Assembly: GCF_000025225.2 (NCBI RefSeq)
Contig: NC_013895.2
Location: forward strand, 1-64,000
Length of the DNA: 64,000 nucleotides
Source: Mageeibacillus indolicus UPII9-5
GTDB lineage: Bacteria > Bacillota > Clostridia > Saccharofermentanales > Fastidiosipilaceae
Reading direction: 5' to 3'
Of the stretch, positions 35,876 through 43,662 are shown piece after piece. Under the pieces are notes generated by a model. The model saw nothing but the letters and a program-made list of their open reading frames with translations, ran no database searches and had not been told where the DNA came from. Every line of letters begins with the position of its first letter. Within the stretch, counting starts at the first letter, position 1. A program made the position numbers and the translations under genes.

Positions 35876-36925
35876 TTAGTTGCCGGATTCTCGTGTTTCA
35901 GCTTCACCGGTTGATGTACGATCTTCTCCGGAAGTTTGAGCCAAAAATTTGGCTATTGCCTGATAGTATTCACAGCGTTCCGGTAAACAGGCGTTGTAAA
36001 TTTCGTGGCGGCTATGGGCAATCAGTTTAAGCTTTACATTTGGCGCTTTGGAGGCAAATTTGATTTGCGCCGCCGCCGGGACCAGCTTATCTTCACCGGC
36101 CTGCAAAAGCAAAATGCGGGCGGAAATGTCGGCGGCATGCCGTTGTATTTGGCGTATTGCTTTAAGGGACGCGCCCATCCATTGCCAACTGGCACCGTGG
36201 GTGCGGTATTTCGGCTCAGTCTGTCGCCAAGCAAAAATGTGATCATAGTGTGGTTTTGATGAACAGCTGCTGCCGTCAAAGTCGGGTTGCTCGGGGAATG
36301 GATGCTGGCCTTTGATATAGTCAGGTTTTGCTCCACAGGCGACTTTTAGGCGGCAAATGAGTTCCAACAGCCAAGCGGGACAAAAGCCGGAATTGATGCC
36401 CAGCATCGGAGAAGACAAAATGGCCGTTCGGCATAGGTAGGGATAGCGCAACAAAAACAGGCTGACTATCGCTCCGCCCATGGAATGGCCGAAAAGAATG
36501 ATTTCTTTGTAGTTGAGCGGCAAAACGGCAGCCGCTATTAGGGCGTGCAAATCGTCAACATAGGTGCGGTAGTCGGCAACGTCAACTAAAGACGGATCAT
36601 TCACTCCGCGCGTAGAAAAGCCGTGGCCGTAGTTATCGGCAATGTAAACATCGTAGCCGGCTCGTCGGTATAGATAGATCATTTCTTCATATTTACGTGT
36701 GAAACCGCAGAAACCGTGGACGATGATGATGGCGTGAGACGATGGTAAAGATCCGTGATAAGATTCGTAATAAATTCGGCGAGCTCCGGAAGCGACAAAG
36801 TCCGACATTCTTTCTCGCGCTAAATAGGGGCGAATGCGGTTCTCCATAACGGCGGCGAAATTTTCATTCGGCCAAGTTGGTAGCAGCGGTGAAGTAAAAG
36901 CTGGTTGTAGATTATGTTGAGTCAT
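35876..36925 (-). CDS. Alpha/beta hydrolase, lysophospholipase-like
   Basis: The 349-residue enzyme has the oxyanion segment VHGFCGFTRKYEEM, YGHGFSTRGV, the nucleophile elbow FGHSMGGA (Ser near 147), an Asp in AGEDKLVPAAAQ and the catalytic His in HSRHEIYN. This order matches monoacylglycerol lipase or lysophospholipase L2-type enzymes. No signal peptide is seen. It is divergent from the CCA-type gene, with about 75 bp between the starts. Confidence 0.88.
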   Translation of the reverse strand: MTQHNLQPAFTSPLLPTWPNENFAAVMENRIRPYLARERMSDFVASGARRIYYESYHGSLPSSHAIIIVHGFCGFTRKYEEMIYLYRRAGYDVYIADNYGHGFSTRGVNDPSLVDVADYRTYVDDLHALIAAAVLPLNYKEIILFGHSMGGAIVSLFLLRYPYLCRTAILSSPMLGINSGFCPAWLLELICRLKVACGAKPDYIKGQHPFPEQPDFDGSSCSSKPHYDHIFAWRQTEPKYRTHGASWQWMGASLKAIRQIQRHAADISARILLLQAGEDKLVPAAAQIKFASKAPNVKLKLIAHSRHEIYNACLPERCEYYQAIAKFLAQTSGEDRTSTGEAETRESGN

Positions 36926-37000
36926 AATTGTTCCTTTAGGATCTGTTTTTACCTATTTGTACAAATTATAACATTTTTTGGGCGGCATTGTTGCGGAGTT

Positions 37001-38512
37001 ATGTGTATAATTCCTAATATGAATAGAAATAAATCTGAAAATTCGATTGTAATCGGGCGAGTGGCAGCTACAGATGTTCCGGTGGCTGTGGCTGTTTCGG
37101 CAGTCGGCGCGGCGGGTGTGTCGGCGGTTGGCGCGACGGATGTGTCGGCAGTTGGCGCGACGGATGAAGTCATGGTACAGCGTTTGGCGGAGGCGGTGCG
37201 AGCAGCCGGCGGGCGGGCTTGGGCAGTCGGTGGCTGCGTCCGGGACAAACTTTTGGGGTTAAAACCGAAAGACTACGATGTTGAAGTGCATGGCCTTGGT
37301 GAAGCCGAACTGCAGGCGGTTTTGGCTAAGCTCGGACGAATTGACACGGTGGGCAAAGCTTTCGGGATCTATACTCTTAGCGGTACGAATATTGATGTGG
37401 CTTTACCGCGAGAGGAGAGGCTCGTCGGGGCAGGGCATCGTGATTTTGCGGTGGCGGTTAAGCCGGAATTGGGTTGCCGACTGGCAGCCGCGCGGCGAGA
37501 TTTCACTTTTAATGCGATCATGGAGGATCCGTTGACGGGCGAAATTTTCGATCCTTATGGCGGTCGGGATGATTTGGCACGTGGGCGGTTGCACTTTGTG
37601 GAGGCTGGTAGATTCGGGGAAGATCCTTTGCGTGTCTTTCGGGCTGCCCAGTTTGCGGCGCGTTTTGATTGTCGGGCGACAGATGAATTAGTCGATATAT
37701 GCCGGAAAATGTCTTTGGTCACCTTGCCACGGGAACGGGTGGCGGCGGAGTTGCATAAGGCTTTGGTGCAAGGTGGAAAACCGGGGAATTTTTTCACTTT
37801 TTTGGCCGCAGTCGAGCAGCTGCGCCCTTGGTTCGGTGAAGTGGCGGCAGTGAAATCTATGCGGCAACTGGTCGCGGTGCTGGATCGGGGGGCGCGGTTC
37901 CGGGAGGAGAGCTCGGTGCAGTATGGATTTATGCTGGCAGTTTTGGGAAGCGAGCTGGGGGAAGAGGGGAACTTTGGGCTAGCAGCGGCAGCAAAATTGC
38001 TGGAGCGACTGGGGATCGCAAAAAATATACAAAAATATGTTTTGACTCAGCTCACGGAATTCTATCATTTAAAGAACGTTTTTGATAAAAATGATGCTAA
38101 CTTGGCAGCGTTTTTACGATCTACGGCAGCTGACTTGCCTGAACAGCCGGACGAAGGTTGGGGCTTGACAACTTACTGCCCGAAACTGGCGGAAATTAAC
38201 CGCTGCTGGTTTAAGGCTGCCGTGCCTCGTGATCTTTTGCTTTTGGCGAAAACGCTTGATTTGTTGACGAATCGAAGCGAAGCCCGAAGGCAGCAGGCTG
38301 TTTGGTGGGCAAGCTATACGATATTTGAGACTTTACAAAAAATCCCCCCAATACAGGGGCGTGACCTGGTGGCGGAGGGACTTGAGCCGGGGCCGCGTTT
38401 CGGTTGCTGGCTGGAAAGAGCGGAAAATTTACGCCGCGGCGGTTTGAGCAGGCACCAAGCTATAGCTATGACAGTGGCCGATATCAAGGCTGAAAACTTT
38501 AGTTGTATGTGA
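37001..38512 (+). CDS. cca: CCA-adding-type tRNA nucleotidyltransferase
   Basis: The class II nucleotidyltransferase core is clear: AWAVGGCVRDKLLGLKPKDYDVEVHG, RRDFTFNAIMEDPLTGEIFDPYGG and EDPLRVFRAAQFAARFD. These proteins add or repair the tRNA CCA end. A low-complexity N-terminus of about 55 residues, including three 8-residue repeats (VSAVGA-x-x), precedes the core and is unusual. The start is uncertain. ATG 37001 has GGAG only two bases away, ATG 37019 is also possible, and the open frame extends to 36914 across the lipase start. Confidence 0.88.
   Translation: MCIIPNMNRNKSENSIVIGRVAATDVPVAVAVSAVGAAGVSAVGATDVSAVGATDEVMVQRLAEAVRAAGGRAWAVGGCVRDKLLGLKPKDYDVEVHGLGEAELQAVLAKLGRIDTVGKAFGIYTLSGTNIDVALPREERLVGAGHRDFAVAVKPELGCRLAAARRDFTFNAIMEDPLTGEIFDPYGGRDDLARGRLHFVEAGRFGEDPLRVFRAAQFAARFDCRATDELVDICRKMSLVTLPRERVAAELHKALVQGGKPGNFFTFLAAVEQLRPWFGEVAAVKSMRQLVAVLDRGARFREESSVQYGFMLAVLGSELGEEGNFGLAAAAKLLERLGIAKNIQKYVLTQLTEFYHLKNVFDKNDANLAAFLRSTAADLPEQPDEGWGLTTYCPKLAEINRCWFKAAVPRDLLLLAKTLDLLTNRSEARRQQAVWWASYTIFETLQKIPPIQGRDLVAEGLEPGPRFGCWLERAENLRRGGLSRHQAIAMTVADIKAENFSCM
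37094..37165 (+). repeat. Three 24-bp tandem repeats in the cca N-terminus
   Basis: The units 37094-37117, 37118-37141 and 37142-37165 each encode VSAVGA plus AG or TD. They differ at a few bases. Being a multiple of three, copy-number change would keep the reading frame. Confidence 0.9.
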
Positions 38513-38563
38513 GCCGCAAGCGAGCGATGATTGGCATGGTGACGCCGGTTTATGGTGCATAAG

Positions 38564-38598
38564 AAAACGACTCGGGCAAAGACGTCCGAGTCGTTTTT
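38564..38598. terminator. Intrinsic terminator between cca and adh
   Basis: AAACGACTCGG (38565-38575) pairs with CCGAGTCGTTT (38586-38596), followed by T residues on the plus strand and preceded by AAGAAAA. It probably serves both convergent genes. Confidence 0.85.
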
Positions 38599-38672
38599 CA
38601 GTGATTTTATGAGGTACAAGCTCAGCCGGATTCGGCGAGGTCGTTCCCTGATTTTATGGCCAAGTGTTAGAT

Positions 38673-39821
38673 TTAGAAGTCGACTTTGGTGCCGTAGTAA
38701 GCGGCGGTGTAGATCTTCTTGACGTCAGCCGGTGAGGTCTTGCGCGGGTTGGTGAGTGTGCAAGCATCGTTGAAAGCGTTTTCGCTCATGCGATCCAGAA
38801 CTCGGTTGAAATCTGCTTCTTCGATAACGGTGTTACGGCCGGCTTGGAAAGTAGAAGTGATTCCTACTTGCAGGTTCAGATGGCGAACCAATTCGGCGAT
38901 GTCTTTGATACCTAAAATACCTTCTAAGCGAGTGTATTTTTCGGTTCCACGACGGTTGTAGTCAATTATATAAGGTAACAGAATGGCGTTGGCTTCTCCG
39001 TGGGTAACCCCAAACTCACCACCGATTTTGTGAGCCAAGGAGTGTACGATACCGAGTGAACAGTTGGAGAAAGCCATACCTGCGATGGTAGATGCGTCAT
39101 GCATTTTTTCACGGGCTTCCATGTTGTCACCTTCACGGTAAGCGGTCGGCAGATACTCTATAACTAATTGGATAGCTTTTAAAGCGAGAGCGTCGGTATA
39201 TTCATCAGCTGCGGTCGAAACATAGGCTTCGATGGCGTGGGTGAGAACGTCCATACCAGTGGCAGCGGTGATTTTCGGCGGCATGGTGGCCGGCAGCTTG
39301 GGATCCAAAATCGCCACATCAGGGACGATCTGAGGGGAAACAATAGGATACTTAATGTGATTTTCTGTATCCGTAATAACTGTGAAAGCGGTAATTTCCG
39401 AAGCGGTTCCGGAAGTTGAAGGGATGCAGGCTAATTTAGCTTTGGTACGCAATTGTGGGAATTCAAAATTGACGAGTTTCATGAAATCGTAATCGGGATA
39501 TTCGTAATACACCCACATGACTTTGGCTGCGTCAAGTGAGGAGCCGCCGCCGATAGCAATGATCCAGTCCGGTTTGAACTCAGCCATGCGAGCGCCACCT
39601 TCTTTACAGGTTTTGATCGAAGGATTGGGTTCAACACCGTCAATTATAGCAACTTCCATGCCAGCTTTTTCGAGTTGAGCTTTGGCCTGATCCAGAAAGC
39701 CGAAGCGTTTCATCGAGCTTCCGCCGGTAACTAGAACGGCGCGCTTGCCTTCTAATGTAGATAAATGTTCCAAGGCGTCTTTGCCATGAACGATTTGTTT
39801 GGGTACAGAAAAAATAGCCAT
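38673..39821 (-). CDS. Iron-containing alcohol dehydrogenase
   Basis: This 382-residue group III alcohol dehydrogenase has the NAD(P)-binding GGGSSLDAAK near 94-103, STSGTASEITAFTVIT, and the metal-binding His-rich part GMDVLTHAIEAYVS, VHSLAHKIGG and VTHGEANAILLP. It resembles the alcohol dehydrogenase half of AdhE and butanol/ethanol dehydrogenases, reducing aldehydes during fermentation. A strong promoter with a palindrome in its spacer lies upstream. A good AGGAG precedes the ATG. Confidence 0.93.
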   Translation of the reverse strand: MAIFSVPKQIVHGKDALEHLSTLEGKRAVLVTGGSSMKRFGFLDQAKAQLEKAGMEVAIIDGVEPNPSIKTCKEGGARMAEFKPDWIIAIGGGSSLDAAKVMWVYYEYPDYDFMKLVNFEFPQLRTKAKLACIPSTSGTASEITAFTVITDTENHIKYPIVSPQIVPDVAILDPKLPATMPPKITAATGMDVLTHAIEAYVSTAADEYTDALALKAIQLVIEYLPTAYREGDNMEAREKMHDASTIAGMAFSNCSLGIVHSLAHKIGGEFGVTHGEANAILLPYIIDYNRRGTEKYTRLEGILGIKDIAELVRHLNLQVGITSTFQAGRNTVIEEADFNRVLDRMSENAFNDACTLTNPRKTSPADVKKIYTAAYYGTKVDF

Positions 39822-39844
39822 AACAGTTTCTCCTTTTTGTGTGA

Positions 39845-39874
39845 AAATTATTTCCTGATGTCAGGATAAGTCAA
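39845..39874 (-). promoter_or_regulatory. adh promoter with palindromic operator candidate
   Basis: On the minus strand TTGACT (39869-39874) and TAATTT (39845-39850) are spaced by 18 bp. The spacer contains a perfect palindrome TCCTGATGTCAGGA (39853-39866). A repressor bound there would block polymerase. The sequence is not the Rex consensus, so the regulator is unknown. Confidence 0.65.
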
Positions 39875-40133
39875 AACATATTGAAAAGTAAAGTTAGCTC
39901 TATATAACACACGGGCTGTTTTGCTAGAAAAAGCAGGGAAAAATGAAGTTAGCCAAGGATAAATATATTTTCTTGCTTGCTATTGTGGTGAAGTTTCGGC
40001 GGGCTAAGTGGCGTGTGGGTAAAAAATTAAGAATTTTTGCTTTTATGTGCGGGGGATACAAGTTTTGGCTAAGTATTAACTATCATACTATCAAAATTGT
40101 TGTAAATTGGCGTGCCTTGGAAAGTAGTTTATC
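39875..40133. other. Gene-poor spacer between adh and secG
   Basis: I see no convincing gene. A 68-codon frame from 39943 (starts MKLAKDKYIFLL) has AGGGA before its ATG. However, it runs through the secG promoter and has no recognisable features. Confidence 0.4.
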
Positions 40134-40162
40134 TTGTCATAAAGTTTAGCTTATGGTACGAT
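40134..40162 (+). promoter_or_regulatory. secG promoter
   Basis: TTGTCA (40134-40139) and TACGAT (40157-40162) are separated by 17 bp, and secG starts 48 bases further on. Confidence 0.6.
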
Positions 40163-40210
40163 GGAATAATCGTCAGCATAGATTGATAAGTACGATTGTA
40201 GGAGATGTTT

Positions 40211-40453
40211 ATGAATACATTAGCAGTGGTTCTGGGAGTTATTGATGTTATTATCTGTATTGCATTGATTGGTTTGGTTATTTCGCAGGAAGGCAATGCG
40301 CAAGGTTTAGGCTCGATTGCCGGCGGCGCGGACACTTTCTTCGGCAGTCACAAGGGTCGTAGCGTCGATAATCTGTTGAAAAAATTAACCACTACCTTGG
40401 CAATTATTTTCGCGGTCTTAACGGTGGTGCTGTTCCTCTTGACCAGCAAATAA
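40211..40453 (+). CDS. secG: Preprotein translocase subunit SecG
   Basis: SecG is the small accessory subunit of the SecYEG channel. The 80 residues have two membrane helices. Between them is the family motif SQEGNAQGLGSIAGGADTFF, with the GlyAla-rich loop and FFG. GGAG six bases upstream supports ATG 40211; an ATG at 40205 abuts the ribosome-binding site. In many Firmicutes secG precedes rnr, as here, but a 775-bp gap separates them. Confidence 0.93.
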   Translation: MNTLAVVLGVIDVIICIALIGLVISQEGNAQGLGSIAGGADTFFGSHKGRSVDNLLKKLTTTLAIIFAVLTVVLFLLTSK

Positions 40454-41228
40454 CGTGCGTTTCCGGTTCGGTTTTCGCATCTGCCGGCGTTTGTGATTGC
40501 TGATAATGGTATGGTTTGATCTGTTTAGGCTACTGGGCAGCCGCGCAAAGGAAGTAGGTTGGAAACCGGTAGACGGTGGTTTCACCAGCATAAATTTAAC
40601 CGGGAAAATGGCAGTCCCGTTGGTGCCACGCAGGCCAGAAAGATGCCTAGAACGTGGGCGGATCAATAACTTGGCAGGTGTAAGGCTAATAGGCTGAAAA
40701 CACGATTGAGGTTCAGCTCAACAAAGGTTGGACTATTAGGTCAGAAGCAGGCGGAATTCGATAGCAGTTGAGACTGGCTGTGCGTAGATTTCTTATTCTG
40801 TAATGCAGGCCTGTGCATGAGAAACGCTGGTTCGGTGCTCGGTTAGCGCACAAATAAGGTGACTAGTGAATGCAGATGCGCCGGTGCAAGTGCTATAACG
40901 GTAGAATAGCAGACAAGCGACAACCGACGGTGCGGCTTGTAGTACGAGTTTCGAGTTTACGATTGTACGAGTGTACGAGGCCTCTAGAGCACGAGGGCAG
41001 GCAAAATGTATGCTATGTTTCCATATTTATCGACTTTATAATCAATCACTGCAGACGAATGCGGTGATTTTTTTGTTGCGGCGACAAGTTGAAAGTTTTC
41101 GAGTTCTGGCTAAAGCTTTGATCGTGATACCTATTACTTGTGCGCCCCGGGCGCGTCTCAGATTGAGAGCGGATCATCGGTGACACGTTAAATTTTTAAC
41201 TTAAAATGACATAACATCGGGGAGGTGA
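40454..41228 (+). other. 775-bp gene-free region, possible ncRNA
   Basis: No frame with coding character or ribosome-binding site is found between secG and rnr. The DNA is of mixed composition with small hairpins (for example TTGAG-GTTCAG-CTCAA near 40705-40720) and local GTACGAG repeats near 40940-40980. A strong intrinsic terminator at 41044-41074 ends it. I looked for tmRNA, SRP RNA and RNase P landmarks and recognised none. Confidence 0.5.
41044..41074 (+). terminator. Intrinsic terminator of an unassigned transcript
   Basis: AATCACTGC (41044-41052) pairs with GCGGTGATT (41061-41069) with one G-T pair, followed by five further T residues. The nearest upstream gene, secG, ends 590 bases earlier. 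Confidence 0.8.
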
Positions 41229-41237
41229 ATGATTTTC

Positions 41238-43181
41238 ATGGAAACTGTACGTAATGTTGATAAAAGTGAAACTACGAAAGTGGTCGGCATATTGCGCCCT
41301 GCCGCGATTGGTTGTGAACTGCAGATTATTGCCGGTCCTGTAGCCGGTACGGCGACGGTTTCGCCGCGTTGTCTGCATGGGGCTCCGCAAGGCATGCTGG
41401 TGGTGGCCAAAATTTTGACCCCGCCCGACACGGTGCCTATTTTGGCGGAAGTGCTGGAGGTTTTGGGCGAACCAGATAACCCGGATTTGGGTATGCAGGC
41501 TATCTACAAATTATATGATGTTCCAACGGATTTTAGCGATGCGGTAAAAGCGGCAGCGGAAAAATTGCCGCGTGAATTGGACACGGAAATAATTGCTGCC
41601 GAACTGAACAATGGGCGTCACGATTTGCGGACTCTGCCGACGTTAACAATTGACGGGGTGGAAGCAAAAGACCTTGATGATGCGCTTTCAATAGAAATTT
41701 TGCCATCCGGCGGCTACCGGCTTTACGTACATATTGCTGATGTCAGTCATTATGTGAAAGAGGACAGCCCGATTGATATGGAGGCGGCCAGACGCGGTAC
41801 GAGTATTTATCCAGTTGATCGAGTAGTGCCGATGTTGCCTGTACGGCTTTCTAATGGAATTTGTAGCTTGAACCCGCAAGTGGATCGGCTGGCACTGACC
41901 GTTCGTTTGGATTATACAGCGGCCGGGGAACGCGTCGGTGGCGACATATTTGAAAGTGTGATAAAATCCGATTTGCGAGCTGATTATAAGACCGTATATG
42001 CAGTGCTTATGTCGGGAGAACCGACGCCCGATTACGCAAAAATGTTTCCGTATTTGCAGGCGATGCGCGTTTTGGCGGAAAAGATTTCTGCCAGAAGAAT
42101 CGCAGCCGGCCGATTTGACTTTGATTTCCCAGAAACCAAGATTGAGCTTGATGCAGATGGGAAGCCGGTAAACATCTATCCTTATGAAACCACATTTGCA
42201 AATAATTTGATTGAAGAATATATGGTTGCGGCCAACGAATTTGTAGCGGAACGTTTCGCCGGTTTGGAGGCTCCATTCATTTATCGTATTCATGAAAATC
42301 CGGATCAGGAAAAATTGCAGGCCTTGATTCCGCTGTGTCGGCGGCTAGGCATGACGGTGCGAGGTGATTTGGCTACCGATCGCTTTCAACAAGCAGCGTT
42401 GTTGCGGCAATTAGCTAAACTGCCGGCCGGACAAGTTTTGGCGCAGATTTTGCTGCGAGCCATGGCCAAGGCTTGTTATGATGCAGAATGTAAGGGGCAT
42501 TATGGCTTGGCCCTTAAGTATTATTGTCACTTTACTTCCCCGATTCGGCGTTATCCGGATTTGTTCATTCATCGGGTGATTAAGGGGTATTTGCATGGGC
42601 GGGTGCTCTTCAAAAAATGGCAGTCCAAAGCGGTTGTTTTGGCAGTCAGCTGCTCAGAGGCGGAAAGGCGAGCGGTCAGCGTAGAGCGCGATACTTGTGA
42701 TTTGAAAATTGCCGAATATATGGCGGAAAGGTTGGGGGAGATCTATCCGGCGATTATTTCGGGTTTTGGGGCGGCCGGAATTTTTGTTCACCTGCCTAAT
42801 TCGATTGAGGGTATGGTCCCGTTCCGTACTTTGTCGGAGTACTATCGTTACAATGATGGCGATTTTGTGATTTCGGCCGAGCGCAGTGGGCGTGTTTGGC
42901 AGATCGGCGATGCGGTTGAAGTGCAGGTGGCGGCGGTCGATCGTTTGCGGCAAAGGGTTGATTTTCATTTGTTGCATGAAATGGATAATCGGCGGCGTGG
43001 CAAGGTATTGAAAACATCCGGTTTGATATCTGGGAAAAAGCAAAACAAACGGGGGAAGGCAAGGCGAATTAAGGCGAGTGAGCGGCGAAAAGGCGGTGGC
43101 GGAATCGGCGACAGGCAGAAGTCTTCGCGCGGCAGGTGTCGTGATTGCGCGGCCAACCGTCACGAACACAAAAAACGCTAA
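41238..43181 (+). CDS. rnr: Ribonuclease R (RNase II family)
   Basis: This is a 3'-5' exoribonuclease of about 647 residues. A short cold-shock-like N-terminus is followed by the RNB domain with the metal-binding Asp residues in TIDGVEAKDLDDALS near 135-149 and HFTSPIRRYPDLFIHR near 432-447. An S1 domain and a Lys/Arg-rich tail end it. The helix-turn-helix N-terminal domain of long RNase R is lacking. GGAGGTG lies ten bases before ATG 41238; ATG 41229 is closer than usual. No smpB follows, although that is the common neighbour. Confidence 0.92.
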   Translation: METVRNVDKSETTKVVGILRPAAIGCELQIIAGPVAGTATVSPRCLHGAPQGMLVVAKILTPPDTVPILAEVLEVLGEPDNPDLGMQAIYKLYDVPTDFSDAVKAAAEKLPRELDTEIIAAELNNGRHDLRTLPTLTIDGVEAKDLDDALSIEILPSGGYRLYVHIADVSHYVKEDSPIDMEAARRGTSIYPVDRVVPMLPVRLSNGICSLNPQVDRLALTVRLDYTAAGERVGGDIFESVIKSDLRADYKTVYAVLMSGEPTPDYAKMFPYLQAMRVLAEKISARRIAAGRFDFDFPETKIELDADGKPVNIYPYETTFANNLIEEYMVAANEFVAERFAGLEAPFIYRIHENPDQEKLQALIPLCRRLGMTVRGDLATDRFQQAALLRQLAKLPAGQVLAQILLRAMAKACYDAECKGHYGLALKYYCHFTSPIRRYPDLFIHRVIKGYLHGRVLFKKWQSKAVVLAVSCSEAERRAVSVERDTCDLKIAEYMAERLGEIYPAIISGFGAAGIFVHLPNSIEGMVPFRTLSEYYRYNDGDFVISAERSGRVWQIGDAVEVQVAAVDRLRQRVDFHLLHEMDNRRRGKVLKTSGLISGKKQNKRGKARRIKASERRKGGGGIGDRQKSSRGRCRDCAANRHEHKKR

Positions 43182-43189
43182 GGATCCAA

Positions 43190-43245
43190 GTTCCAAGTTC
43201 CGGGCTCCAGACCCTAGGTTCCAAGCTCCGGGCTCCAGGCCCTAG
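43190..43245 (+). repeat. Two 28-bp tandem repeats after rnr
   Basis: Units 43190-43217 and 43218-43245 (GTTCCAAG(T/C)TCCGGGCTCCAG and (A/G)CCCTAG) match at 26 of 28 bases. A degraded third piece (CTTTCAGGTTCCAGC) follows. Confidence 0.85.
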
Positions 43246-43347
43246 CTTTCAGGTTCCAGCGCATAAGCATGAGTGCGTCAAACTGCCTCCAAAGTTAAAA
43301 AGGCCGATTTCCGGGAAAGTTAAGCGATAAGGTTAAGGTGTTAAAAA

Positions 43348-43578
43348 TTAAGCGACAACGAAGGGTTGTAAAGCTTGCGTCAAGTCGGTACAATCATCGG
43401 CGTATATTTCGAATTGGACGGCAGTGCTTAGCGGTAGACTGAAAATACCCATGATTGACTTGCCGTCAACGCGGTAGTTGCCGCTGACCAAGTCGATCCG
43501 GTAGGGATAACGATTGACAATATGGACGAAATTAACAATATCTGTGGTTGATTTAAATAAAATTTTGCCTATTTTCAT
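43348..43578 (-). CDS. HPr-like protein lacking the catalytic histidine
   Basis: The 76-residue protein has the HPr fold pattern, especially RVDGKSIMGIFSLPLS, which corresponds to the conserved KSIMG region containing the regulatory Ser of HPr/Crh. The N-terminal phospho-acceptor His with HARPA is absent; the matching place reads IVNRYPYR. It therefore cannot pass phosphate in sugar uptake. A regulatory role like Crh, via the Ser, is an inference. AGGT lies upstream of the ATG. It is convergent with rnr and divergent from mtaB. Confidence 0.75.
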   Translation of the reverse strand: MKIGKILFKSTTDIVNFVHIVNRYPYRIDLVSGNYRVDGKSIMGIFSLPLSTAVQFEIYADDCTDLTQALQPFVVA

Positions 43579-43662
43579 GTTTTTTACCTACGGCTATTTT
43601 GCAACGAAAAACGATAACTGTCAAATGATGAATAAATTTAGTAGATTTAAAGGATAAGTCAG

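Noticed and set aside
39943-40149. 68-codon frame between adh and secG
   Set aside because: It overlaps the secG promoter and has no family features; AGGGA before the ATG is the only support.
40454-41040. tmRNA, SRP RNA or RNase P RNA in the secG-rnr gap
   Set aside because: None of the landmark sequences I know (tRNA-like ends, SRP tetraloop helix, RNase P core) is visible.
40866-41067. Open frames inside the secG-rnr gap (e.g. 40870-41067)
   Set aside because: No RBS, no recognisable features, and they run into the terminator hairpin.
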